DNA of 64,000 nt from Candidatus Eisenbergiella pullistercoris (GTDB lineage Bacteria; Bacillota; Clostridia; Lachnospirales; Lachnospiraceae), in contig DXDD01000036.1 of the NCBI GenBank assembly GCA_019115665.1, positions 1-64,000 on the forward strand. The letters are read 5' to 3'. Under the pieces are notes generated by a model. That model did not search any database. It saw nothing but the letters and a program-made list of their open reading frames with translations, and was not told the origin of the DNA. Below, one piece after another: positions 16,713 through 25,555 of this stretch. The translations under genes and the position numbers were made by a program. The number at the start of each line of letters is the position of its first letter. Position 1 is the first letter of the stretch.

Positions 16713-17461
16713 TTTCTTCGCACCGCCGAAAGCGCCTTCACCGCCATCCGTTTGCCGCCTGCCTGCGCGTATTCTGCAAGATTTCCTGCAAAACCGCGTT
16801 CTTCTGCAGGAACCTCCAGCAGCCGTCCATATGAGATAAAATCCCCTGCGTGTTCTGCAAGCATTCTTTCATACCAGGCGATTTCTCCGTCGTTCATGCC
16901 GTTGGCATGGATCACCAGGGTGGTATAGCCTTCCTGTCCGCCGAAGCAGAGAGATTTTTTCTTCGCGATGGGAAGAAAGGTGAGTCCGCCCCGTCGATAA
17001 GGCCCTGGGCCGAAGCCGTCCGTCACATAGGAAAAGCCGCATTCCTTCAGCGCCCGCAGGGTGTTTTCATCAAAGGAGTGGCCGGGCGCCATAAAGATAT
17101 CCGTCACGATCCCCTGATCCTCCAGCAAGCGCTTTCCATGGGCGATCAGCTTTTTCTGCCGCTCGTAAGGCAGCCCTGCGAACTCGGAAAACCGGTTCAG
17201 CGGAAAAAGGCCGCCCCTCTTCGTGGTATACACATGCCGGCAGCCGTGCTGCGCCATCAGCCAGCCCGCCTCCTGCAGCTCCAGCAGAACCTCCCAGAAA
17301 TCCGCCCTTTCCTGCATGCAGGAAAGCGACGGATCCCGGTTGTCCGGAACCACGCCAAGCAGAGGCTGAATCCCCGCCTTATCGAAAAGCTCCTTCAGCC
17401 GGAAAAAATTGTCCCAGTTCATATCAGCCGTAATATCATCCATCCGAAGCGCGATCTTCAT
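16709..17461 (-). CDS. DUF2334-type polysaccharide deacetylase-like protein
   Basis: 250-aa protein of the carbohydrate esterase 4-like fold. ALRMDDI near the N-terminus supplies the catalytic/metal Asp pair. AQHGCRHVY supplies the metal-binding His, and MAPGHSFDENTL is the conserved third motif. Such proteins remove N-acetyl groups from polysaccharide or lipid-linked sugars, or act on related amides. There is no signal peptide, so it probably acts in the cytosol on a nucleotide- or lipid-linked sugar. It lies between the formyltransferase and a GT4 in the glycan operon. Deacetylation followed by formylation of the same amino sugar would be a logical pair but is only inferred. Confidence 0.78.
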   Translation of the reverse strand: MKIALRMDDITADMNWDNFFRLKELFDKAGIQPLLGVVPDNRDPSLSCMQERADFWEVLLELQEAGWLMAQHGCRHVYTTKRGGLFPLNRFSEFAGLPYERQKKLIAHGKRLLEDQGIVTDIFMAPGHSFDENTLRALKECGFSYVTDGFGPGPYRRGGLTFLPIAKKKSLCFGGQEGYTTLVIHANGMNDGEIAWYERMLAEHAGDFISYGRLLEVPAEERGFAGNLAEYAQAGGKRMAVKALSAVRRK

Positions 17462-17476
17462 GTCAGACTTCCTTTC

Positions 17477-18397
17477 TCAGCTCAGCACATCCCCGCTCTC
17501 CAGCTCCCGTTCACACTCGTATTCATCCAGAAGAAGCGACCCGTCCACCGTCCGCACAATGGGCTTTTTGTCAAACACATCGATCACCTCTCCCGGCGCA
17601 TAATCGGAAAAGTCCAGCATCTCATCAAAGGGACGGGCGCTCCAGACAGTCACCTTCGCTTCCCCGCAGAAGGCAAAAGCGCCGGGGAAGGGCCTGGTGA
17701 CGCCGCGGATCAGGTTGTACAGGTCTCTGGTCTTATGGTGAAAATCCAGCTTTCCGTCCGCCGCAGTCCGCTTCTCATACCAGCCGTCAAAGTCCTTCGA
17801 CTGCCGGTTCACCTTCACGGTTCCCTCCTGCCAGGCGCTCAGAAGTCTCCCGATCAGTCTTTTTGACACAAGGATATTCTTGTACTGCAGCGTGCGGATG
17901 GTGTCATGGGGATTGATGGCAAACATTTCGTTGGCAAACACGTTGGGGCTGTCCGCCTTTGCGTCATACTGAAACAGGTTCAGGATAAAACGGGTATCCC
18001 CGTTGATCACGGACCAGTTTAAGGGCGAGCGCCCTCTGCCGTAGGGAAGGTATCCGCAGCTTCCGTGAAAGCCGAAGATCCCGTACCGGAAGCGGTCCAG
18101 AACCGCCTGCGGGATCAGCCGCTGCCAGCCCATGGAAATGCCGATCTCAAATTCATTTTCCGCAAAAAAGCGGGAGGTCTCCTCATCCTTCAGTCCGTAG
18201 GAATGGGTCTCGAACACCGGGATTCCATACTGATCCGTCAGGTAGGAAAGCCCCTTATAGCCGGACACCTGATTGCCGGAAAGCACGTCGCTGTGGATCG
18301 TCACCACCAGATCCACCGGATGCAGCTTTTCCTGTATATAGGACACGATCTCCGCCGTCGTATCCTTCACCCCAAAAACAACCACTCTGTATTTCAT
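17477..18397 (-). CDS. Formyltransferase-family protein (sugar N-formyltransferase candidate)
   Basis: 306-aa homologue of methionyl-tRNA formyltransferase and sugar N-formyltransferases, which use N10-formyl-tetrahydrofolate. FGFHGSCGYLPYGRGRSPLNW aligns with the catalytic segment NxHxSLLPxxRG: His and Ser are kept, but the catalytic Asn position is Gly and two residues are inserted. The later catalytic Asp is present (AKADSPN). Since fmt proper is an unlinked housekeeping gene, location in a glycan operon points to formylation of an amino sugar. The changed Asn makes activity uncertain. The SD is GGGAGG. Confidence 0.75.
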   Translation of the reverse strand: MKYRVVVFGVKDTTAEIVSYIQEKLHPVDLVVTIHSDVLSGNQVSGYKGLSYLTDQYGIPVFETHSYGLKDEETSRFFAENEFEIGISMGWQRLIPQAVLDRFRYGIFGFHGSCGYLPYGRGRSPLNWSVINGDTRFILNLFQYDAKADSPNVFANEMFAINPHDTIRTLQYKNILVSKRLIGRLLSAWQEGTVKVNRQSKDFDGWYEKRTAADGKLDFHHKTRDLYNLIRGVTRPFPGAFAFCGEAKVTVWSARPFDEMLDFSDYAPGEVIDVFDKKPIVRTVDGSLLLDEYECERELESGDVLS

Positions 18398-18543
18398 CTC
18401 TGCCTCCCTGCTGAAAAACCGGAGGCTGCGCCCCTGTTCGCGAAGCGCCTGCCTTCTGCACCTCGTGGGACGCCGCCCCCGGTTTCCTTTTCTGGTTTCT
18501 TTTTTCTGGTTCTTCTTTCTGATGATTTTCTTCGCGATCCGGC

Positions 18544-19521
18544 TTATTTCAGGTTTTCCTTATACCAGTCGATGGCGAGCTGGATGCCGGAGGCGAAATC
18601 ATAGTCCGGATCATACCCCAGCTTTTCCCTGGCCTTGGTGATGTCCGCGTTGGAATCGCGCACGTCTCCCTTTCTCGGAGGCCCGAACTTGGGCTCGATA
18701 TTCTTGCCGAGCGCCTTACACAGGTCGTAGTAGATATCGATCAGAAATTCCCTTCCGCCGGAGCCGATGTTGTAGGCCTCTCCCGCGGCGTCGCCGGAAG
18801 CCAGGCAGGCCTTCAGGTTCGCCTCGATCACGTTGTCGATATAGGTGAAGTCGCGGGACTGTCTGCCGTCTCCGTTAATGGTGCAGACCTCGTCATGCAG
18901 AAGCTGCTTTAAAAACTTCGGGATCACCGCCGCGTACATGCCGTCCGGATTCTGTCTGCGGCCGAACACGTTGAAATAGCGCAGGCCGTAGGTATCCAGG
19001 CCGTACAGCTTCTTGTACAGCTTTCCGTATTCCTCGTTGGTGCGCTTGGTCAGCGCGTAGGGAGAAAGCACCTCGCCCTCGATCCCTTCCTTTTTGGGAA
19101 GGGCGGGATGGTCGCCGTATACGGAGGAGCTGGACGCGTAGACAAATTTCTTCACGCCGCTCTGTCTGGCCGCCTCCATCATGTTCAGCGTTCCGCCGAT
19201 GTTGTTCTGTTCATAGAAAATGGGCATCTCAATGCTTCTCGGGACGCTGCCCCAGGCCGCCTGGTTCAGCACGTAGTCCACACCCTCGCAGGCGCGACGG
19301 CAGGTATCCAGATCCTTGATATCTCCCCTGATGAAGGTATAGCCCTCCCGGTCCAGGAACATGTCCACATTTTCCTGCTTTCCGGTGGACAGATCGTCCA
19401 GACACCTCACCCTGTATCCCATGTCCAGGATCGCCTCGCACAGGTTGGAGCCGATGAAGCCAGCTCCGCCCGTTACGAGAAATACAGAATTTTCGTCAAA
19501 TTTCAGATGTTTGTATCCCAT
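18544..19521 (-). CDS. UDP-GlcNAc 4-epimerase, WbpP/TviC-like
   Basis: 325-aa extended SDR enzyme. TGGAGFIGSN is the NAD-binding loop and SPYALTK contains the catalytic Tyr-Lys pair. The stretches WGSVPRS, YGDHPALPK and YFNVFGRRQNPDG closely resemble WbpP and TviC, which interconvert UDP-GlcNAc/UDP-GalNAc or the uronic acid forms. The next gene upstream is a WbpO/TviB-like dehydrogenase, so together they would give UDP-GalNAcA (or UDP-GlcNAcA) for the glycan. SD CAGGAG. Confidence 0.87.
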   Translation of the reverse strand: MGYKHLKFDENSVFLVTGGAGFIGSNLCEAILDMGYRVRCLDDLSTGKQENVDMFLDREGYTFIRGDIKDLDTCRRACEGVDYVLNQAAWGSVPRSIEMPIFYEQNNIGGTLNMMEAARQSGVKKFVYASSSSVYGDHPALPKKEGIEGEVLSPYALTKRTNEEYGKLYKKLYGLDTYGLRYFNVFGRRQNPDGMYAAVIPKFLKQLLHDEVCTINGDGRQSRDFTYIDNVIEANLKACLASGDAAGEAYNIGSGGREFLIDIYYDLCKALGKNIEPKFGPPRKGDVRDSNADITKAREKLGYDPDYDFASGIQLAIDWYKENLK

Positions 19522-19620
19522 TGTGTTCTCCTGTCAGAATATGATTTGAAAACCGCAGAACCGCCCGCACAGATTCCCCGCGCGGTGCGGTATGGCACAG
19601 TCCGCAGCGAACAGGCCGTC

Positions 19621-20937
19621 TTACAGTCTCCAGTAAATATAATCCTCCGTCTGGTATTCCTTCCGGTCCAGAATGCCCTTGATATCCACCAGCACCTTCC
19701 TGGGATTCTCCGGACGGAAGAAGCCGGAGATCTGCGTCTTGTCAAGGTGGCTGAATTCCTCATGAGCCACAGCGATGATGAGGGCGTCCACCTCTTTGAT
19801 CTCGCTTCTGTCCGCGAGGGTGATGCCGTACAGGCGGTTCGCCTCGTCCGCGTCCGCGGTCTCGTCCACGATCACCGGCTCAATGCCGTATTCGCGCAGC
19901 TCATGCACGATATCGATGACCTTGGTATTTCTGGTGTCCGGGCAGTTCTCCTTGAAGGTAAAACCAAGGATCGCCACTCTGGCGGTCTTCACCGGGATGT
20001 CGGCCCTGATCAGGTTCTTCACCACGTTCTCCGCCACATATTTTCCCATATCGTCGTTGATCCGGCGGCCGGCGAGGATGATCTGGCTGTGATAGCCCAT
20101 CATTTCCGCGCGGTAGGTCAGATAGTAGGGATCCACGCCGATGCAGTGGCCACCCACCAGGCCGGGGAAGAATTTCAGGAAGTTCCACTTGGTTCCCGCA
20201 GCCTCCAGCACGGATTTGGTATCGATGCCCATCTTATTGAAAATGATGGAAAGCTCGTTCATGAAGGCGATGTTGATATCCCGCTGGCTGTTCTCGATGA
20301 CCTTCGCGGCCTCCGCCACCTTGATGGATTCCGCCCGGTATACGCCCGCTTCCACCACCAGCTCGTAGACCTTCGCGATGGTGTCCAGGGTCTCCTCATC
20401 CATACCGGAAACGATCTTTACGATGGTTTCCAGGCGGTGTACCTTGTCGCCGGGGTTGATGCGCTCCGGAGAATAGCCTACCTTGAAGTCCACGCCGCAT
20501 TTCAGGCCGGACTCCTTCTCCATGATGGGCACGCAGATCTCCTCCGTCACGCCGGGGTATACGGTGGACTCAAAGACCACGATGCTGCCCTTCGTCAGGT
20601 TTCTTCCCACCGTGCGGCTCGCGCCCTCCACCGGGGTCAGATCCGGCGTATGGTCGGCGTTTACCGGCGTGGGCACCGCCACGATATGAAACTTCGCCTC
20701 TCTCAGCTTCGTCTCATCCGCGGTAAAGTCCACCTTCGCGGTCTTTATCACGTCGTCTCCCACCTCTCTGGTGGGATCGATGCCGGACCTGTACAGCCCG
20801 ATCTTTTTTTCATTCAGATCGTAGCCGATGACGTTGATCTTCCTGCCGAAGGCCACCGCGATGGGCATGCCCACATAGCCAAGTCCCACCAGGGAAAGCT
20901 TCTCTTCTCCGTTTACCAGCTTCTCATATAATCCCAT
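19621..20937 (-). CDS. UDP-N-acetylhexosamine 6-dehydrogenase, WbpO/TviB-like
   Basis: 438-aa UDP-sugar dehydrogenase that oxidises C6 of UDP-GalNAc or UDP-GlcNAc to a carboxylate with two NAD+. The NAD loop VGLGYVGMP, the stretch ESTVYPGVTEE and the catalytic Cys segment GLVGGHCIGVDP are all visible. The sequence SPERINPGDKVHRL is characteristic of the WbpO/TviB branch. The start at 20937 (GAGG upstream) is chosen over the track start, which adds 27 unrelated residues. It is paired with the WbpP/TviC-like epimerase downstream. Confidence 0.9.
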   Translation of the reverse strand: MGLYEKLVNGEEKLSLVGLGYVGMPIAVAFGRKINVIGYDLNEKKIGLYRSGIDPTREVGDDVIKTAKVDFTADETKLREAKFHIVAVPTPVNADHTPDLTPVEGASRTVGRNLTKGSIVVFESTVYPGVTEEICVPIMEKESGLKCGVDFKVGYSPERINPGDKVHRLETIVKIVSGMDEETLDTIAKVYELVVEAGVYRAESIKVAEAAKVIENSQRDINIAFMNELSIIFNKMGIDTKSVLEAAGTKWNFLKFFPGLVGGHCIGVDPYYLTYRAEMMGYHSQIILAGRRINDDMGKYVAENVVKNLIRADIPVKTARVAILGFTFKENCPDTRNTKVIDIVHELREYGIEPVIVDETADADEANRLYGITLADRSEIKEVDALIIAVAHEEFSHLDKTQISGFFRPENPRKVLVDIKGILDRKEYQTEDYIYWRL

Positions 20938-21014
20938 ATCAACCTCGTTTCCTGTGCGCAGGGCACATCTTTCCTTTTGTTTTCCATCTATGCCAAAGCC
21001 TGTCCGCGGATCCT

Positions 21015-22154
21015 TCATCCGTGTTTTCCAGGCGTTTCCGCCGCTTTCAGCTCCTCCAGATAGGCGTTTACGACCAGGTTTCTGTCAAAGCGTTTTTCCA
21101 CGTATTCCCGGCCCTTCTGTCCCATCTCCCTCTTTTTCTCATAAGGAAGGGCGAGAAAGGCTTCCGCGGCCTTCTCCAGGCTCTCCGCGTCCTTCGGCGC
21201 AAAGGAAATGCCGCTTACGCCGTCCTCAAAGGTGTCCAGACAGCCCTCCACCGCGCTGGCAAGAACCGGCCTCGCCGTGGCCGCCGCCTCCAGGAGCACA
21301 TTGCTCATTCCCTCATGATAGGAGGGATGAATCAGCGCATGACACTGTGCCAGGAATGCGGGAACATCGTCCCGGTAGCCGTAGTACTCCAGAACGCCCT
21401 CCTTCTGCAGCTTCTCCACAAGAGGCTCATAGCGCGCCCTGGTCTCCTCCTCGTAAGCGCCCAGCAGGCGGAACACCGTTTCCGGATGCCGCGCGTGGAT
21501 CCGCTGCGCCGCCTCCAGAAGCTCTCCGATCCCTTTATCCTCCATCAGACGGAGGATGGAAAGAAACACGGTTCTTTTTCTTCCGTCCGGCGCCGTCTCC
21601 GGCGGATATTCCTGCGGCAGGTGCGCGGACAGGTTTACGCCGGAGCCGGGAATGATCCGGCTTTTTCCGGAAAGGCAGCCCTTTTTCTGCATGAAATCGC
21701 GGTTTCCCCGGTTCTGGAAGAACACGCAGGAAGCCTTTTTCAGCCCCAGGCGGTACAGAAGCACAATCAGCTTCTGCAGAAGCCCTTCATGCTCCAGAGT
21801 GGTGCCCAGCCCCGTGACGTTGGCCAGATACGGCGTTTTCGTCCAGGAGGCCGCCAGTCCGCCGTAGACATTGGGCTTGATGGTATAGGTAAACACCGCT
21901 TCTGGCCGGTAACGCTTCATCAGCCCTCTGTAAAAAAGCAGGAGCTTCAGATCCTTTGCCGGGTTCATGCCCCGCCGTTCAAAGGAGGTGGGCAGGTATT
22001 CACAGCCGAGCTGACGGATACGCTGCACATAGCCGGTATCCGGGACGGAAACCAGCACCCGTTTTCCTTCGTCCAGAAGCGCCTGCAACACCTCCCTGCG
22101 GAAGTCGTACAGGCCGGAATCGCTGTTGGATAAAATCAGTACGCAGGGTTTCAT
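21015..22154 (-). CDS. Glycosyltransferase family 4 enzyme (CapM/PglA-like)
   Basis: 379-aa GT-B enzyme. The N-terminal LILSNSDSGLYDFR and VTGLGTTLEHEGLLQKL fit the CapM/PglA-like branch, which adds HexNAc to polyprenyl-linked sugars. The donor-site motif is HEGMSNVLLEAAATARP. The track start is a TTG that sits 1 nt from AGGAGG, too close to be used; ATG 22154 is 13 nt away and preferred. It follows the ATP-grasp gene almost directly. It could add the second sugar after the PglC-like priming step. Confidence 0.83.
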   Translation of the reverse strand: MKPCVLILSNSDSGLYDFRREVLQALLDEGKRVLVSVPDTGYVQRIRQLGCEYLPTSFERRGMNPAKDLKLLLFYRGLMKRYRPEAVFTYTIKPNVYGGLAASWTKTPYLANVTGLGTTLEHEGLLQKLIVLLYRLGLKKASCVFFQNRGNRDFMQKKGCLSGKSRIIPGSGVNLSAHLPQEYPPETAPDGRKRTVFLSILRLMEDKGIGELLEAAQRIHARHPETVFRLLGAYEEETRARYEPLVEKLQKEGVLEYYGYRDDVPAFLAQCHALIHPSYHEGMSNVLLEAAATARPVLASAVEGCLDTFEDGVSGISFAPKDAESLEKAAEAFLALPYEKKREMGQKGREYVEKRFDRNLVVNAYLEELKAAETPGKHG

Positions 22155-22162
22155 GCTTTCTA

Positions 22163-23137
22163 TCAATCCTCCTGCCTTCGGATCATGATCTCGTTGTACT
22201 TCATCATGCAGATCCCTTCCTCATAGGCTCCGATGTTCTCCTCGTTTGCCTTTCCTTCCAGATTCCGGATGATCTGCGCGGGCACATTCACCCCGCATTC
22301 ATACGCATGCGGATAACCGCCGCCGAACCGGGGATTCACCTCTGAAATACAGTATTCGTCCCCGCGCCGGAAAATATCTATGTCAATGATACCACAAAAA
22401 CCGACAGTTTCAACGAATTTTTTGATCAGGGAAAACAGCCTTTCGTCCTTTACGGAAACGGACTTGTCCGTTTCTCCGGCCCGCATCTTCAGCTTCTCCT
22501 TCACGAAAATGGAGGTCACCTTCTTCGTGATCATGTCCACATACACGTCCGCGCCGTACTCCGTGCCGTCCATGTACTCCTGGATCATCATATCCTCCTG
22601 GCAGCCGTGCAGGAACCGCACCGCCTCCAGACTGTCCGCCCGGCTGATGCCGATGCTGGCGCTTCCCTTCGCGGGCTTCACAAAGACGGGAAGCTTCACC
22701 TCTCCCGCATGAAGCGCCTCCTCAAAGGCGGAAAGATCCATGAAGCAGCGGCCCGTGGGAATCTGCAGCTCACACAGCTTCTGATACATCCGGAACTTAT
22801 CAAAGGAGGTTTCCACCGCATCCAGGGAAGAAATCACAGGCGTGGTCCCCGCCGCGAGGAACTCCTCCCGATGGCGGGCCAGAAGGGTCAGCTCCGGATC
22901 GATCAGGGAAAACACGCCGGTGATCTTCTTTTCCCTGCAGATGGAAAGGATTTTTTCCAGATAGCCCGGCTCCGTGATCCGCGGAACAAGGATGGCCTCA
23001 TCCGCCTCATACAGGGCGGGGGCGAGGCTGCTGCAGTCCGTGGCGTACACCTTCCCTTTTCCCGCCAGCTCCTTCTTAAAATACTGCACCACCTTGTTGC
23101 GGGTGCCCGCGCTCAAAATCAGAAGATTGATTTCCAT
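22163..23137 (-). CDS. ATP-grasp enzyme of the carbamoyl-phosphate-synthase-like group
   Basis: 324-aa protein with an N-terminal pre-ATP-grasp Rossmann-like domain (LLILSAGTRNKVVQYF) and an ATP-grasp domain. In that domain are VFVKPAKGSASIG (nucleotide-binding), MIQEYMDGTEYGADVYV and SEVNPRFGGGYP (metal-binding Glu/Asn). ATP-grasp enzymes join a carboxylate to an amine or similar nucleophile through an acyl phosphate. In this cluster a likely substrate pair is a uronic acid or an amino acid and an amino sugar, but this is inferred. Homologues occur in many surface-glycan loci without a proven reaction. Confidence 0.8.
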   Translation of the reverse strand: MEINLLILSAGTRNKVVQYFKKELAGKGKVYATDCSSLAPALYEADEAILVPRITEPGYLEKILSICREKKITGVFSLIDPELTLLARHREEFLAAGTTPVISSLDAVETSFDKFRMYQKLCELQIPTGRCFMDLSAFEEALHAGEVKLPVFVKPAKGSASIGISRADSLEAVRFLHGCQEDMMIQEYMDGTEYGADVYVDMITKKVTSIFVKEKLKMRAGETDKSVSVKDERLFSLIKKFVETVGFCGIIDIDIFRRGDEYCISEVNPRFGGGYPHAYECGVNVPAQIIRNLEGKANEENIGAYEEGICMMKYNEIMIRRQED

Positions 23138-23158
23138 AATTACCTCCCTGACGCTGTC

Positions 23159-23797
23159 TCACAGCCTTCCTTCCGCCTCCGCCCTGGCCTTTCGGATCTG
23201 GGCCAGGTTTCCTTCGGAAGCCGACGTATCCTCCGCCACGCCGGAACGGTCGAAAACCGCCTTCACCGTCATGACGAGCACCTTCACGTCCATGGCGAAG
23301 GACAGATTCTTCACATACTCCACATCCTTCGCAAGCCGTCTGTCCCAGTCCAGGTAATTCCGCCCGGAAGCCTGGGCAAGACCGGTGAGACCGGGCCGCA
23401 CCGTGTGGCGCAGCCTCTCCTCTTCGGTGTACCAGGGCAGATAGGCAACCAGCAGCGGCCTGGGGCCGATGATGCTCATATCTCCCTTAAAAATATTGAA
23501 CAGCTCCGGAAGTTCGTCCAGACTGGTGGAACGAAGGAACTTTCCGAAGGAGGTCAGCCGTTCTGAATCCGGAAGGAGCTGTCCGTTCTCATCCCGCGCG
23601 TCCGTCATGGTCCGGAATTTGCACAAAGTAAAAATCCTCTCATTCCGTCCCGGCCTCTCCTGATGGAACAGCACCGGGCTTCCCAGCTTCGTCCGCACCA
23701 GAACGGCCACGATCAGAAGCACGGGCGAGAGCGCCAGGATCGCGCAGCCGGATAAAAGAATATCCAGCGCTCTTTTTCCAAATTTTCTGTAAAACAT
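23159..23797 (-). CDS. Initiating sugar-phosphate transferase, PglC-like
   Basis: 212-aa monotopic phosphoglycosyl transferase, which moves a sugar-1-phosphate from UDP to undecaprenyl phosphate. It has a single N-terminal re-entrant helix with the Ser-Pro break (ALSPVLLI), then CKFRTM, the catalytic DE-type segment SLDELPELFN and IGPRPLL. The short length matches PglC rather than WbaP. Start ATG 23797 has GGGAGGAG upstream; the track start adds 15 residues. Its neighbours PglE- and PglF-like suggest the first sugar is a UDP-4-amino-4,6-dideoxy-HexNAc derivative. SVKAVF and similar C-terminal features are typical. Confidence 0.9.
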   Translation of the reverse strand: MFYRKFGKRALDILLSGCAILALSPVLLIVAVLVRTKLGSPVLFHQERPGRNERIFTLCKFRTMTDARDENGQLLPDSERLTSFGKFLRSTSLDELPELFNIFKGDMSIIGPRPLLVAYLPWYTEEERLRHTVRPGLTGLAQASGRNYLDWDRRLAKDVEYVKNLSFAMDVKVLVMTVKAVFDRSGVAEDTSASEGNLAQIRKARAEAEGRL

Positions 23798-23885
23798 TCG
23801 CTCCTCCCTCCTGCCTGAATGTCCGCCTGTCCGCGCAGGCAAATCAGACCATCCATACGGCTGCGCCGCCCCGGCTCCGTTTCCG

Positions 23886-25067
23886 TCACACGAACAGCCC
23901 GCGCACCAGGCCGATGATCCGTTCCATATCCTCCGGCGTATTCTTGATATCGCTGGGAAGGCACAGGCCGTGATAGAAGATCTTCGCTCCCACGCTCTCC
24001 GGCGCGGCGGTCAGATCCAGCGACTGCATGCTGCGGCCGTCCGCCCCCTTCCGGGATCCGTCCTTCGTGAAGAAGTCCGCGTCCGCGAAAATGGGCTGCA
24101 TGTGCATGGGCTTCCAGATGGGCCGGGTTTCGATGTTTTCATCGGAAAGCACGTCCATCACCCGGTCGGGCGCAACGCCGCAGGCGGGATCGATGGTGAT
24201 GCAGGAAAGCCAGTTGTTGGCCTCCCCGTCCGGGTTCATGGGATTCATGGCAATGGCCGGGATATCCGCGAAGGCCTCCCGGTACTGCCGATAGATCTCC
24301 TGTTTTTTCCTCTTATGCTCTTCGATATGCATCAGCTGGCCTCTGCCGATCCCCGCAGTCACGTTGGACATGCGATAATTAAAGCCCAGCTGGGAATGCT
24401 GATAGTAGCGGGCCGCGTCCCTGGCCTGGGTGGAAAGGAACCTTGCCTTATCCACATATTCCTCATTGGCGGAAACCAGCATGCCGCCGCCGGAGGTGGT
24501 GATGATCTTGTTTCCGTTGAAGGAATAGATGCCGATGTCGCCAAAGCACCCCGTCATCCTCCCCTGGAAGGTGGAGCCCAGGGATTCCGCCGCGTCCTCG
24601 ATGAGCGGCACGCCCTTCCGGTCGCAGATCTCGCGGATCCGGCCGATCTGAGCGGGGGTGCCGTACAGGTGGGCGCAGATCACCGCCTTCGCGTCCGGAT
24701 ATTTTTCAAAAGCCGCCTCCAGCGCGTCCGGATCCATGTTCCAGGTCTTTTCCTCCGCGTCGATGAAAACCGGCGTTCCCTTCTCATAGCAGATGGGATT
24801 GCAGGTGGCGGAAAAGGTCAGGTCGGAGGAAAACACCACGTCTCCCGGCTGAATTCCGATCAGACGCAGGGCCAGATGGATGGCCGCAGTCCCGGCGCTC
24901 AGCGCCGCCGCGTGGCCGCAGCCCGTATATTCTGCCATTTCCTTCTCAAAAGCGTTCACGTTCGGTCCCAGAGGCGCGATCCAGTTGGTTTCAAAGGCCT
25001 CGTTCACAAACCGCTGTTCATCCCCGTGCATGGTGGGGGAGGACAGATAAATTCTTTCTTTTCCCAT
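23886..25067 (-). CDS. PLP aminotransferase, PglE/DegT-DnrJ family
   Basis: 393-aa sugar aminotransferase. It opens with IYLSSPTMHGDEQ and has ALSAGTAAIHLAL in the PLP-phosphate loop, LIEDAAESLGST with the PLP Asp, and YSFNGNKIITT with the catalytic Lys. The whole is very close in pattern to PglE and PseC/LegC enzymes, which aminate a UDP-4-keto-6-deoxy-HexNAc at C4 using glutamate. Start ATG 25067 has GATGAGG upstream; the track ORF extends about 83 residues into unrelated sequence. It sits between the PglC-like gene and the VOC gene. Confidence 0.9.
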   Translation of the reverse strand: MGKERIYLSSPTMHGDEQRFVNEAFETNWIAPLGPNVNAFEKEMAEYTGCGHAAALSAGTAAIHLALRLIGIQPGDVVFSSDLTFSATCNPICYEKGTPVFIDAEEKTWNMDPDALEAAFEKYPDAKAVICAHLYGTPAQIGRIREICDRKGVPLIEDAAESLGSTFQGRMTGCFGDIGIYSFNGNKIITTSGGGMLVSANEEYVDKARFLSTQARDAARYYQHSQLGFNYRMSNVTAGIGRGQLMHIEEHKRKKQEIYRQYREAFADIPAIAMNPMNPDGEANNWLSCITIDPACGVAPDRVMDVLSDENIETRPIWKPMHMQPIFADADFFTKDGSRKGADGRSMQSLDLTAAPESVGAKIFYHGLCLPSDIKNTPEDMERIIGLVRGLFV

Positions 25068-25159
25068 ATCCTCATCTCCATTTCCGTGCGGCTTTCGCTC
25101 TGTCAAAGCCCTGCGCTGCCGCGCCATACGCAGAGCTGTCCGCCTCCCGCCTCCCGGCC

Positions 25160-25555
25160 TCAGTCCTCTTTCTCCAGAAGCTCGATCATCCCGGCAAAGC
25201 GGTTCATGAGAAAGCACACCCGCCTTCCGCCGATGGCCGGAGCAGGCGCGGGCGGATCGATCTGCACATAGCCGGAGCCGGTGAGCCGTTCCAGCTCCCC
25301 GTCCAGATCCTCGCACACATAGCAGATGTGATAGGGGGCGTTCTTATAGGTTTTCAGCAGCCCGGAAACCACGCTGTCCGGCGCGTTGGGGCTGACCAGC
25401 TCCACCGCATAGCCGTCCTTTTCCAGAAAAAGGATGTCCACCTTCCGGTATGTGTCGTCCGTAACGTCCCCCAGCCGGACATAGCCCAGCTTTTCAAATT
25501 CTTCCGCGGCCTTCTCCAGCTTTTTTACCAGATAGCCGATGTGATGTATTCTCAC
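25160..25555 (-). CDS. VOC (glyoxalase/methylmalonyl-CoA-epimerase-like) protein
   Basis: 131-aa single-domain metalloprotein of the vicinal oxygen chelate fold. Candidate metal ligands are in RIHHIGY (His), AVELVSP (Glu), YHICY (His) and IELLEK (Glu), the same H-E-H-E layout as methylmalonyl-CoA epimerase. The start is GTG at 25555 with GGGAGG upstream, and GTGA overlaps the stop of the PglF-like gene. The role in the glycan operon is unknown. It lies exactly where a PglD acetyltransferase might be expected between aminotransferase and dehydratase, so it may act on the same sugar or acyl donor. Confidence 0.75.
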   Translation of the reverse strand: MRIHHIGYLVKKLEKAAEEFEKLGYVRLGDVTDDTYRKVDILFLEKDGYAVELVSPNAPDSVVSGLLKTYKNAPYHICYVCEDLDGELERLTGSGYVQIDPPAPAPAIGGRRVCFLMNRFAGMIELLEKED

